DNA from: Planctomycetota bacterium
GTDB taxonomy: Bacteria > Planctomycetota > MHYJ01 > WSZJ01 > JACPWG01
Direction of reading: 5' to 3'
Length of the DNA stretch: 64,000 nucleotides
Assembly: GCA_016197205.1 (NCBI GenBank)
Contig: JACPWG010000068.1
Coordinates: 1 to 64,000 of the forward strand
A program made the position numbers and the translations under genes. This document shows positions 44,787 to 54,200 of this stretch, one piece after another. The number at the start of each line of letters is the position of its first letter. Position 1 is the stretch's first letter. The notes under the pieces are model-generated. The model worked only from the letters and a program-made list of their open reading frames with translations, had not been told where the DNA came from and did not search any database.

Positions 44787-46658
44787 CTAGAAGCGTGAAG
44801 GCGCGCTCTCCGGCCGACCACCTGCCCCCTCCCCGCGAAGCGCCTGCAGGTCCCAGTACCGCCGGTACAGCCCGTCGCACGCGTAGAGGGCGTCGTGGGT
44901 CCCCGCCTCCAGGATCCGCCCGCCCTCCAGCACCAGGATGCGATCGGCCCGGCGCGCCGTCGCGAGCCGATGGGCGATCACGAACGTCGTCCGCCCGGAC
45001 ATCAGCGTCTCCAGGGCCTTCCTCACCACTTCCTCCGATTCCGGATCCAGCGCGCTCGTCGCCTCGTCGAGCAGGAGCACCGCGGGATCCTTCAGGAACG
45101 CCCGCGCGATCGCGAGCCGCTGCCGCTGTCCGGCCGAGAGCTTCACGCCGCGCTCCCCGACGAGCTCCTCGTAGCCGTGCGGGAGCGCGCGAATGAAGCC
45201 GTCCGCGCCGGCCGCGACCGCCGCCGCGCGCACGCGCTCGGGGGTCGCCTCCAGGTCGCCGTACCGCAGGTTCTCCTCGACCGTCCCTCCGAAAAGAAAA
45301 ATGTCCTGCGGCACCAGCCCGATCGCGCGCCGCAGGTCGGCCAGCCGCAGCGTGCGCAAGTCGCGCCCGTCCAGCTCCGCGCCGCCGCGCGTCGGATCGT
45401 AGAAGCGCAGGAGCAACGCGAAGAGCGTACTTTTGCCCGCGCCGCTCGGGCCGACCAGGCCCACGACCTCGCCGGGCTGCGCCTGGAAGTCGACCCGGTC
45501 CAGCGCCCAATGCTCCGTCGCCGACGGATAGCGGAAGCCGACGTCGCGGAAGGCGACGCGTCCGGCCGCGCGACCCGGGAAGGGCGCCGCCGTAGCCGCG
45601 GGCGGGTCCTCGACCGCGGGCCGCGTGTCGAGGATCTCGAGGACGCGCGTGCTCGCCCCGACGAGCTCCCGATAGCCCGCGTACAGCCCGCCCAAGGCGC
45701 CGACAGAGCCTGCGATGGAGAAAGTGTACAGGAGGAAGCTCGTCAGTTCCCCGGGCGTCAGCTCGTTCGCGAGGATGAGGCGACCGCCGTACCAGAGGAC
45801 GAGGGCGAAGGCGCTGAAGCCCGCGAACTGGAGCAGGCCGACGAAGCCGCCGACCACGCGCGAGTTGCGGACCTGGAGCGCGAGCAGCCCGGCGAGCCGC
45901 CCCTCGTAGCGCCGCGCCTCGTGCGTCTCGCGCGCGAAGGCCTGGACCGTTCGGATCCCCGCGAGCGCTTCTTCGGCGACCGTGGAGGCCTCGGCGAGGG
46001 CGTCCTGGACCTCCTTCGCGAGCTTCTCCAGCCGCTCGCCGTACCAGACGGCGGCGAGGATGACCGGCGGCACGACCGCGAGCGCCACGAGCGTGAGCCG
46101 CGTGTGGAGGAAGAGCAGGACGACGAGCGTGCCGGCGAACGTCAAGACCGCGCGGATGCCTTCCGGGATCTGCTCGGTGAGCGCCCCCTGGACCGCGACG
46201 AGGTCCGACCCCATGCGCGAGAGCAGCTCGCCGACGCGGCGCGCCTCGAAGAATTCCGGCGTGAGGCCGACGAGATGGGCGAAGACGCGCGCGCGCAGGT
46301 CGCGGAGCATGCGGGCGCCGGTCGAGCGGAGGAGAAAGAGCTGGGCGAAGCTGAGCGCGCCCATCGCGGCGAAGAGCCCGATGAGCGCGAGAACGACCGA
46401 ATTGAGGTGGGCGAGGCTCCTTTCGAGGAGCGCGGAGTCGACGATCTGTCCGGCGATGCGCGGCGCGACGAGGGAAACGCCGCTCTCCGCCATGACGAAG
46501 AGCGTAGCGCCGACGAGCGGCCAGAGATAAGGACGTGCGAGGCCGAGGAGGCGGCGCAAGGAAGGCGCGGGAGGAGACGCTCGAGGCGGCGCGGAGGTAG
46601 CCGCGGAGGTAGCCGCGGAGGTAGCCGCGGGTCCGGAGGCGGCGGACGAGTCACTCAT
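44787..46658 (-). CDS. MsbA-like ABC exporter (fused membrane and ATPase domains)
   Basis: 623 residues. Half-transporter with six membrane helices (about 35-330) and a C-terminal ATPase: Walker A GPSGAGKST, Q-loop LVPQDIFLFGG, signature LSAGQRQRLA, Walker B VLLLDEATSALD and switch IAHRLAT. It resembles MsbA, BmrA and other type IV exporters of lipids or drugs; the homodimer would be the working unit. The first 30 residues are Ala/Ser/Thr-rich, and the DNA encoding them contains four 12-bp units GAGGTAGCCGCG (46592-46628, seen on the plus strand), so their number may vary. The start ATG 46658 has AGGAG some distance upstream. Given kdsA in the same genome, lipid A flipping is one possibility. 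Confidence 0.9.
   Translation of the reverse strand: MSDSSAASGPAATSAATSAATSAPPRASPPAPSLRRLLGLARPYLWPLVGATLFVMAESGVSLVAPRIAGQIVDSALLERSLAHLNSVVLALIGLFAAMGALSFAQLFLLRSTGARMLRDLRARVFAHLVGLTPEFFEARRVGELLSRMGSDLVAVQGALTEQIPEGIRAVLTFAGTLVVLLFLHTRLTLVALAVVPPVILAAVWYGERLEKLAKEVQDALAEASTVAEEALAGIRTVQAFARETHEARRYEGRLAGLLALQVRNSRVVGGFVGLLQFAGFSAFALVLWYGGRLILANELTPGELTSFLLYTFSIAGSVGALGGLYAGYRELVGASTRVLEILDTRPAVEDPPAATAAPFPGRAAGRVAFRDVGFRYPSATEHWALDRVDFQAQPGEVVGLVGPSGAGKSTLFALLLRFYDPTRGGAELDGRDLRTLRLADLRRAIGLVPQDIFLFGGTVEENLRYGDLEATPERVRAAAVAAGADGFIRALPHGYEELVGERGVKLSAGQRQRLAIARAFLKDPAVLLLDEATSALDPESEEVVRKALETLMSGRTTFVIAHRLATARRADRILVLEGGRILEAGTHDALYACDGLYRRYWDLQALRGEGAGGRPESAPSRF
46592..46628. repeat. 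12-bp tandem repeat in the exporter N-terminus
   Basis: Three copies of GAGGTAGCCGCG plus a partial fourth, encoding ATSA on the coding strand. Possible length variation by slippage. Confidence 0.6.
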
Positions 46659-47238
46659 CGAGGTGTTTCTCCTGGGGCCGCAGGGGTCGATCCGATGCGA
46701 ATGGATGCGCTGCGAAAGGCGATTTCAAAATGCAAATTGTGGAGCAACGGGGCGGAATGGCTCGAACGCGCGTCGGCATTCTGCATCGGGCAGGGGGCCT
46801 TCGCAATGAGAAAGTCGTCGCAGCCGGCCTCCGTGCGTGAATCCGGCGCCAGGGTTTGCCGCGAGTCCGTCAAATTTGAAATTTGACCTTTTGCAATTTG
46901 CAATTTAACTGGGTGTGGCTACTTTCGGACGCCATGCCCCCGAGTCGAGGCCACGGAGAAGATCAGCCACAGAGTTCACAGAGGTCACAGAGGAGGGTGA
47001 CTTTAACGTGCGCATCATTTTCTGTTAGTTCTCCGTGTCCTCCGTGCCCTCTGTGGCTCGTATCGTCTCCGTGGCCTCGCGGCTCTGCCGTCGAGGAGTA
47101 GCCACGCCCATTTGAAATCGAGTCAGGATCTGCCCTTCACCCGGCGGAGCCACGCTCCCCACGCCCGCTTGGCCGCGTTCTCCTGCGCTCTTCCGCGCTT
47201 CCCTCTTCGCGCCTCGCCCCGAGGAAGGATCCCTGCTC
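46659..47238. other. 580-bp gap with MITE-like elements
   Basis: 46869-46908 carries the AAATTTGAAATTTGA stretch found in the 12.3-kb MITE, and 46911-47109 is a family F element. No gene is convincing. Confidence 0.55.
46911..47109. repeat. inverted-repeat element family F, copy 2
   Basis: Ends GGGTGTGGCTACTTTCG (46911-46927) and CGAGGAGTAGCCACGCCC (47092-47109). The interior contains an arm CCACAGAGTTCACAGAGG (near 46974) that pairs with CCTCCGTGCCCTCTGTGG (near 47037). Copy 1 at 37151-37274 has the same ends but a different interior. Confidence 0.65.
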
Positions 47239-48618
47239 ATGCGTCCCGTCCTCGTTCTCCTCGTCGTCGGCCTGACGCCTCGTCTCGTCACGGACCGCGC
47301 GCCGCGGCTCGCCGCCCTCGCACGCGACGGCTTCCTCGCCCCGATCGAGCCCGTCCTGCCCGCCGTGACCTGCCCCGTGCAGTCCACGTACCTCACGGGC
47401 GCGCTCCCGCGAGAGCACGGCATCGTCGCGAACGGCTGGTACTTCCGGGACCTCGCCGAGATCTCCTTCTGGCGGCAGTCGAATCGCCTCGTCGGAGGCG
47501 AGAAGGTCTGGGAGGCCGGCCGGGCGCGCGATCCGGGCTTCACCTGCGCACAGCTCTTCTGGTGGTACAACATGTACACGTCGGCCGACTGGTCGGTCAC
47601 CCCGCGACCCGCCTACCCGGCCGACGGCCGCAAGCTCCCGGACGTCTACGCCTCGCCGCCCGAGCTGCGGCGCGAGCTCACCGGGCGCCTTGGACCGTTC
47701 CCGCTCTTTCGGTTCTGGGGGCCCGCCGCGGACCTCGTCTCGACGCGCTGGATCGTGGACGCCGCCCTCGATATCTTCGAGCGCCGCCGACCGACGATGA
47801 CCCTCGTGTACCTGCCGCACCTGGACTACAACCTGCAGCGACTCGGGCCCGCCGACCCTCGCCTCGCCGCCGACGTTGCCGCCGTGGACGCCGAGGCCGG
47901 GCGCCTCATCGACGCGGCGCGCGCGGGCGGCGCCGAGGTCGTCGTGCTCTCCGAATACGGCATCGGCCCGGTCTCGCGTCCCGTCCACCTGAACCGCGTG
48001 CTCCGCGAGGCGGGCTTTCTCGCCGTGCACGACTCGCTCGCCGGGGAGCTGCTCGACGCGGGCGCGTCGCGCGCCTTCGCCGTGAGCGATCACCAGGTGG
48101 CCCAGGTCTACGTGCGGCGGCCGGAGGACGTCCCCGCCGTGCGCCGCGTCCTCGAGGCCGTCCCGGGCGTCGAGCGCGTGCTCGGCGACGCGGAGAAGGC
48201 GGCCTGCGGGCTCGACCACCCGCGCTCCGGCGAGCTGGTCGCCGTTGCCGCGCGCGACGCGTGGTTCACCTACTACTACTGGCTCGACGACCTGCGCGCC
48301 CCGGACTTTGCCCGCACGGTCGACATCCACCGGAAGCCCGGCTACGACCCCGCCGAGCTGCTCCTCGATCCCGCCCGCCCCTTCGTGCGCCTCCGCCTCG
48401 CCGCGCGCCTGGCGCAAAAGGCGCTCGGCTTCCGCTACCTCCTGGACGTGATCCCGCTCGACGCAACGCTCGTGAAGGGAAGCCACGGCCGGCCCCCGGA
48501 CGACCCGGCCGACGGCGCGGTCCTCCTGGCCTCCACGCGCCGGCTCGCGCGCGACCGCATTCCCGCGACCGCGGTCAAGGCGTTGCTCCTCGACGCGGTG
48601 TTTGGCGCGGGGGCGTAG
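47239..48618 (+). CDS. alkaline phosphatase superfamily phosphodiesterase (nucleotide pyrophosphatase-like)
   Basis: 459 residues. Type I phosphodiesterase/nucleotide pyrophosphatase family. The nucleophile region is LPAVTCPVQSTYLTGALPRE (20), with Thr or Ser as the attacked residue and the following TGxxPxxHGI motif present as TGALPREHGIVANGWY. Metal-binding Asp/His residues appear in YLPHLDYNLQRLGP, VVLSEYGIGPV and SDHQVAQVYV. No signal peptide is evident, so the protein is probably cytoplasmic. Similar enzymes accompany terpenoid or envelope biosynthesis loci in other bacteria; no such genes are here. ATG 47239 is preceded by AGGAAGGAT. The protein keeps the expected length of the family, with an Ala/Arg-rich tail. 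Confidence 0.8.
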   Translation: MRPVLVLLVVGLTPRLVTDRAPRLAALARDGFLAPIEPVLPAVTCPVQSTYLTGALPREHGIVANGWYFRDLAEISFWRQSNRLVGGEKVWEAGRARDPGFTCAQLFWWYNMYTSADWSVTPRPAYPADGRKLPDVYASPPELRRELTGRLGPFPLFRFWGPAADLVSTRWIVDAALDIFERRRPTMTLVYLPHLDYNLQRLGPADPRLAADVAAVDAEAGRLIDAARAGGAEVVVLSEYGIGPVSRPVHLNRVLREAGFLAVHDSLAGELLDAGASRAFAVSDHQVAQVYVRRPEDVPAVRRVLEAVPGVERVLGDAEKAACGLDHPRSGELVAVAARDAWFTYYYWLDDLRAPDFARTVDIHRKPGYDPAELLLDPARPFVRLRLAARLAQKALGFRYLLDVIPLDATLVKGSHGRPPDDPADGAVLLASTRRLARDRIPATAVKALLLDAVFGAGA

Positions 48619-48650
48619 AGGCGAAGGACCGACTCCCAGGGCACGTCAAG

Positions 48651-48796
48651 AGACTACTCCCGCAGTTCGGAAACCAGGGAACTCTTCACGAAAAGGCTCA
48701 AGGCTCAAGGAGCAGTTTCCAGACAAAGCGTAAGGTTCAAGGCTCAGCGTCCGCGATTCCACGCCCGGGCTGCGTTCCATGGCGGTCATTGAGAAT
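48651..48796 (+). repeat. dispersed repeat family E, copy 2
   Basis: Direct copy of 37003-37150, about four in five bases the same, in the same orientation 11.6 kb apart. Confidence 0.6.
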
Positions 48797-48931
48797 TGAA
48801 CCTTGAGCCTTGTCAGAGTCTTGAAAATCGAGCATTGAGAATTCGCGTCGCTCCCCCGCGCGCGATACCAGCAAGTCACTCTCTTACGCGCCCTCACGCT
48901 CCTGCGCGGGCGCTCGCTCCCCATCCACGGC

Positions 48932-48960
48932 TCTTGAAATGCCGGGGCAAGTCGCTTAAA
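48932..48960 (+). promoter_or_regulatory. promoter of the PLD-family gene
   Basis: TTGAAA (48932-48937), 17-bp spacer, TAAACT (48955-48960), 51 nt before ATG 49012. Confidence 0.55.
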
Positions 48961-49011
48961 CTACCCGATTCCCCCGCGCTCGCTCTTTCCCTTCCTCCTG
49001 GAGGTCCCCTC

Positions 49012-49554
49012 ATGCGCCGACTGCGTTGGGCGCTCGTGGCCGCCATCCTCGCGACCGCGGCCGCGCTCGCCCCCCGTTTCCCCGCCCCCGCCGCCGAGGC
49101 CCAGTCACGGCCCGCCCCCTCCATCGACGTCTACTTCTCCCCGAACGGCGGCATCCAGGATCGCCTCCTGAAGGAATTCAACCTCTGCAAGGAATCGGTG
49201 GAGATCTGCGTCTTCGACATCTCCAGCGGCCCGCTCGGCCAGGCCATCATCGAAGCCAGGAAGCGCGGACGCGCAATCCGCGTCATCACCGACGCCCGCG
49301 AGGCCAAAGGAAAGCAGAGCGAGGTCGACGCGCTCAAGAAGGCCGGCATCCTGGTCACCACGGTCGGCGGTTGGGGCTCGCTCATGCACAACAAGTTCGC
49401 CCTCTTCGACCACGCCCTCGTCGTCACCGGCTCCTACAACTGGAGCAACGGGGCGGAGGAGAGGAACCGCGAAAACGCGCTTTTCATCAAGGACTCCGAA
49501 GTGGCCGGCAAGTACCGCGAAGAATTCGAACGCCTGTGGGAAGGGAAAAAGTAG
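49012..49554 (+). CDS. exported phospholipase D family protein, single HKD motif
   Basis: About 180 residues. A signal peptide (RWALVAAILATAAALAPRFP, 20) precedes one PLD domain: IDVYFSPNGG, RDRLLKEFNL-like stretch, VEICVFDISSGPLGQAIIEA (20), IRVITDAREAKGK, then the HKD motif MHNKFALFDHALVVTGSYNW (20). Single-domain PLD proteins such as Nuc endonuclease work as dimers and cleave phosphodiesters, DNA included. The acceptor Glu/Asp region ENALFIKD fits. ATG 49012 has GGAGG 7 nt upstream and a promoter at 48932. It ends 1 nt before the peptidase start, so both are in one operon. Likely periplasmic nuclease or phospholipase. Confidence 0.85.
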   Translation: MRRLRWALVAAILATAAALAPRFPAPAAEAQSRPAPSIDVYFSPNGGIQDRLLKEFNLCKESVEICVFDISSGPLGQAIIEARKRGRAIRVITDAREAKGKQSEVDALKKAGILVTTVGGWGSLMHNKFALFDHALVVTGSYNWSNGAEERNRENALFIKDSEVAGKYREEFERLWEGKK

Positions 49555-49555
49555 C

Positions 49556-51298
49556 ATGACCGTGACCTCCGCCGACCGACCGCTCGAACGCCCGACCGGG
49601 GAGTTCCGCCGCACGTTCGTCCCCGCCGCGCTCGACCCCGGCGACTGGAACGCCGTCGCCCCGCTCTTCGAAGAGCTGGCCGCCCGCAACCCCGCCGGCC
49701 GCGAAGCACGCGAGCGCCGCATCCGCGACCTCTCCGAGCTCCTCGCCGTCCTCTACGACGAACGCGCCCGCCGCTCCATCGCCACGGCCCGCAACACCGA
49801 GGACCAGGCGCTCGAAGACCGCTACCTCCAGTTCGTCCACGACGTGGAGCCCAAGGCGAACGAAAAGACGGACGCGGTGTATCGCCGCATCGCCGAGGAC
49901 CCGGGGAGCGCCGAGCTGGACGACCACTACCGCGTCTTCCTGCGCAACACCAAAAACCAGGTCGAGATCTTCCGGGCCGAGAACGTCACGATCGAGGCCG
50001 AGCTGGAGGACCTCGGGCAGGAATACTCGAAGCGGATGGGGCGAATGACGGTCCTCTTCCGCGGCGAGGAAAAGACCCTCCAGCAGCTCGCTCCGATCCT
50101 CGAGGGCACGGACCGCACCGCGCGCCGCGAGGCGTGGGAGGCCTCCGCGGGCCGCCGCCTGCGCGACCGCGACGGGCTCGACGACCTCTTCGACGCCATG
50201 CTCGAAAAGCGCGGTCGCATCGCCCGGAACGCCGGGTTCGAAAGCTTCCGCGACCTCCGCTTCCGCCAGCTCAACCGCTTCGACTACACGCCGGCGGATT
50301 GCTCCGAGTTCCACGCCGCCGTCGAAAAGGTCGCCGTGCCTCTCCTCCGCGAGCTGCGCGAGGACCGAAAAAAAGCGCTCGGCCTCGACACCCTCCGCCC
50401 CTGGGACCTGGAGGTGGATCCGAAAGGCCGCCCGCCGCTCCGCCCTTTCGCCGGCGTCACGGAGCTGGTCGACGGCGTGGCCCGCATCTACGAGCGGCTG
50501 TCGCCCGAGCTGGCGCGGCAGTTCCAGACGCTGCGCGACCGCGGCCTGCTCGATCTTGAAAACAGGAAAGGCAAGCGACCCGGCGCCTTCAGCTATTCGC
50601 TGGAGGAGTCCCGCCTCCCCTTCGTCTTCTCCAACGCGGTCGGCGTGGACGACGACGTCCGCACCCTCCTCCACGAGACGGGACACGCCTTCCACGCCTT
50701 CGCCTGCCGCGGCGAAGACCTCGTCTGGTATCGCGACTGCCCGAGCGAGTTCGCCGAGGTCGCGTCCATGAGCATGGAGCTGATCGGCGCGCGACACCTC
50801 GACGTCTTCTTCGGGCCCGCGGACGCCGCCCGCTCCATGCGCGAAAACCTCGAGGGCGTCGTCAGCACCTTCACCTGGGTCGCGACGGTCGACGCCTTCC
50901 AGCACTGGGCCTACACCCACCCCGGCCACAACCGGCGCGAGCGGCGCGACGCCTGGCTCTCGATCGCCCAGCGCTTCGCCGACGGGACCGACTGGTCGGG
51001 CTACGAAGAGGTGCGCGGCTACGCCTGGCACCGGCAGCTCCACATCTTCCTGTATCCGTTCTACTACATCGAGTACGCGATCGCGCAGCTCGGCGCGCTC
51101 CAGATCTGGCTCTCCGCGCGCGGGAACCCGGATAATGCCCTGGCCGAATACCGGCGCGGCCTCGCGCTCGGCGGCTCCCGCCCGCTGCCGCAGCTCTTCG
51201 AAGGCGCGGGCATCACGCTCGACTTCTCCGAACGCATGCTCCGCAAGCTCCTCGACGCGGTCCGGGAGGAAGTGCTGCGGCTTCGGGGGCTCTCGTGA
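49556..51298 (+). CDS. pepF: M3 family oligoendopeptidase F-like metallopeptidase
   Basis: 580 residues. The zinc-binding motif is LLHETGHAFHAFAC (HExxH) with the downstream Glu in SEFAEVASMSMELIG, as in M3 thimet/PepF peptidases. The helical bulk includes YRVFLRNTKNQVEIFRAENV (20) and FPYSLEESRLP-like AFSYSLEESRLPFVFSN. The function would be cytoplasmic degradation of oligopeptides. ATG 49556 directly follows the PLD gene, and its TGA overlaps the GTG of the pseudokinase gene, so all three are co-transcribed. An A7 run lies at RKKALGL. Confidence 0.9.
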   Translation: MTVTSADRPLERPTGEFRRTFVPAALDPGDWNAVAPLFEELAARNPAGREARERRIRDLSELLAVLYDERARRSIATARNTEDQALEDRYLQFVHDVEPKANEKTDAVYRRIAEDPGSAELDDHYRVFLRNTKNQVEIFRAENVTIEAELEDLGQEYSKRMGRMTVLFRGEEKTLQQLAPILEGTDRTARREAWEASAGRRLRDRDGLDDLFDAMLEKRGRIARNAGFESFRDLRFRQLNRFDYTPADCSEFHAAVEKVAVPLLRELREDRKKALGLDTLRPWDLEVDPKGRPPLRPFAGVTELVDGVARIYERLSPELARQFQTLRDRGLLDLENRKGKRPGAFSYSLEESRLPFVFSNAVGVDDDVRTLLHETGHAFHAFACRGEDLVWYRDCPSEFAEVASMSMELIGARHLDVFFGPADAARSMRENLEGVVSTFTWVATVDAFQHWAYTHPGHNRRERRDAWLSIAQRFADGTDWSGYEEVRGYAWHRQLHIFLYPFYYIEYAIAQLGALQIWLSARGNPDNALAEYRRGLALGGSRPLPQLFEGAGITLDFSERMLRKLLDAVREEVLRLRGLS

Positions 51299-54200
51299 CG
51301 GTCGAACGCTTCTCCGTCCTCGCGAAGCTCGCGCTCGAGCGCGGCCTCGTCACGCGCGAGCAGCTCGACGAATGCCTCCGGGAAAAGGCCCAGACGTCGC
51401 GGCCTCTCGGGGCCATCCTGCTTTCCAAGGGCTACATCTCGGACACGGACCTGGAGGCAATCATGAGTCTCCTGGGTCCGGACGAGGACCAGCCCGTGCC
51501 CGCGGCTGGGGCGGGACGCGGCTCGCCCGCGCCTCCGCCCCCTCCCGCCGCGGCGGTCGCGCCAAGCAGAGCGGTCGCGCGCCCCTTGCCGCCCGTTGCG
51601 CCGGCCACGACCCCGTCCCCTGCGGCCACGCCGGTGCCGATGAAAACGACGCGTCCGTCCGTCATGTTCCGCTACACCCCCGCCCCACCCCCGTCTCCCG
51701 AAATGACCCCCGTGGCGGTCACGCCGGTTCCCGCGGCAACGCTCGCCGCCCCGCTGCGTTCCCCCTCCGGCGCCGTCGCCATGCCACCCGCGGTCCGCGC
51801 GCCCGTCCCTCCGGCAGCCCCGCCCGTCCGCGTGCCCGCGGCAGCACCCGGCCCGCAGGGGCCCACGAGCGCGGTCGGCGGCGACCTCGCCAAACGCCTG
51901 CTCGACGCCCTCGCCGTGCTCCGCGGCAAGACTCTCGGGAAGTTCATCGTCTCCGAAGAGCTCGGAAACGGCCCGAACGGGCGCGTGCTCCAGGCGTGGG
52001 ACCGGGAGACCGGCGACGTCGTCGCCTTGAAGCTCTTCAGCCCGCCCTCCGACGCGGGCGTGGAGTTTCTCGAAGCGCTCCGCGCCCGGACCACCGGCTG
52101 GGCAGGCCTACGTCACCCCTCGGTCGTCCGGCTTCATGAAGTCGCTAGGATCGAGGACACGCCCTCCGCCTCGATCGAGTACGTCGAAAGCGTGCGGCTC
52201 GACGAGTTCCTTGCCGGCAAACGTCCGCTGGAAACGAAGACCAGCCACATCTTCAAGGCGGCCGGCGTACGTCCAAGCGGGAGAGCCCAGGCCGCGAACG
52301 AGCGAGGGGGCATCGCGCCGGGGCGCAACCTGCGGCGCGTGGTCGAGCTGATGCGGGATGCCGCGTCGGGTCTCGGCCACGCCCACGCGCTCGGCGTGGT
52401 CCACGGCAACCTGCGGCCGGCCAACCTGCTCATCGACGGCACGGGGCACGCCCACGTGACCGATTTCGGGCTCCGTGCCGCGGCGACCGGCGCGGGCTCG
52501 GAGCGGGAGGAAGGCGCGTGCCGCGCTCCGGCGCGCGGGAACGCGCGGCGCAAGGGGCGGGTCGTCACGGCCGCGGACTACGTGGCGCCGGAAGAGGTCT
52601 GCGCGCGCGTCCCCACGCGCCGCGGGGACGTCTACGCCCTCGGGGCGATGTTTTATGAGGCGCTCACCGGGGAGCTGCCCTCCGCGACCGACGGCGGAGC
52701 GGAGGCGCGGCCGCCGGCGCCAAGCGCGGTGAATCCCCGCATCCACCGCCACATCGACGAGGTCTGTCTGAAGGCGGTGGAGCGCGATCCCGAGCGGCGG
52801 TACGCGGACGCGCGGGAAATGGCGGCGGATCTCGACCGGCACCTGCAAGGGGAGACGGTGCTCGCGCATCCGGAGGACCTCCTCGGCTATTCGCAATGGT
52901 ATTTGCGGCGCAGGGGGTCGACGGTCTTCGGCTTGGCCGCGGCGGTGCTGCTGGCGGCGGGCGCGTGCTTCATGCTGTGGCATGCGGAAACGCGGAAGGC
53001 GGCGCGTCTCGCGGGGCTTCGGCAGGCCGCGCTCGAGTTGGAGCGGAACGGGGACCTGGACGGGGCGCTCGCGGCATGGCTCGAGGCCCTGGCTGCCGAG
53101 CCGACCGACTTGCTTTCGCGCCAGGGTCGCAGCCAGGCGGAGAGCGCGCTGGCGGCCCGCAAGGCCGCGAGGGAGGCGACGCGGACCGCCCCGGGTGCCG
53201 GCGGGGGCGCAAGCGCGGGCGCGGCCGCGGGGACGACCACCGGCGGTGCGACGTCGCCGGGAGTCGCGGCAACCGGAGCCGTCGACAAGCCCCCCGTTCC
53301 GCCCCTTCCGAAGCCCTCGTCGTCCGTTCCTCCGGCCTCCGCCCAGCTCGCCGGGCAGGCCGCGCCGCCGTTGGGCGCCGGCGGCGCTCTCGAGCACGGC
53401 CAGGACGCCAGGGCCGCCGAGGCCTCCGCGCAGGCGGTCCTCGCGAGCTTCCGGGAGCGGGCCGCGCTGGAGGCGGCGCTCTCGCACGCGCGCCAGGCCC
53501 TCGCCTCCGGGGCTGCGGGTGAGGCGCTGGTGCAGTTGGACCTCGCGCTGTCTCTTGTCACCGCGGAGGTGGAGGAACTGCAGCCGGAGGCGCGGGCGAA
53601 ACGACTCGTGGACGAACGTTTTCGTCGGTTCCGGGCCGACCTGCAGCTGAGCCTCGCGCGCGCCTGGGCGGAGACCGGGGCGCGTGAGGCGCGGACGGCG
53701 ATCGAGCGGGAGCGTGCGGCGGACCGGGCGTTCGAGGCCCTTGCGTCCGCGGCGTCCGACGGACACCCGGGTTGGGGGCGCGTCGCGACCGAGCCGGCCT
53801 GGGCGTCCCTCGCCGGCGATCCGCGCTTCGCTTCGCTCACCGCGCCGGCACCCGCGGCCCGAACGCCGGAAGCGCGCCTCCGGGCCCGCGAAGAGCGCGC
53901 CGCGCTCGACCGCAAGGCTGCCGCGGGCCACGCGGCGCTCGCGGCCTTCCTCAACGGCAGCCGCCTTTTCCAAAGCGGCCGACTGGAGCATCGGCGGGTC
54001 CTGTCGCTGGACCCCGACCATGCAGCCGCCCGGCACGAGCTCGGCTACGTCCGATCGGGCGAGGCGTGGATCGCCGACGCGGGCGCGCCGGCGCCGCGCG
54101 CGAACGAGGCTTCGAAGCCGGAGGAGGAGCGCGCGCTGGCCGAGTACCGCTCGCAGGCCGAGCGGTTGGGCCGCGAGCTCTCAGGTGAATACCTGAGCCT

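Larger units (their letters stand above)
48619..49011. other. 393-bp gap: repeat plus promoter
   Basis: Holds family E copy 2 (48651-48796) and the PLD gene promoter (48932-48960). No gene is seen. Confidence 0.6.

Noticed and set aside
52108..54036. 642-codon minus-strand frame opposite the pseudokinase
   Set aside because: Out-of-phase shadow of a long GC-rich gene.
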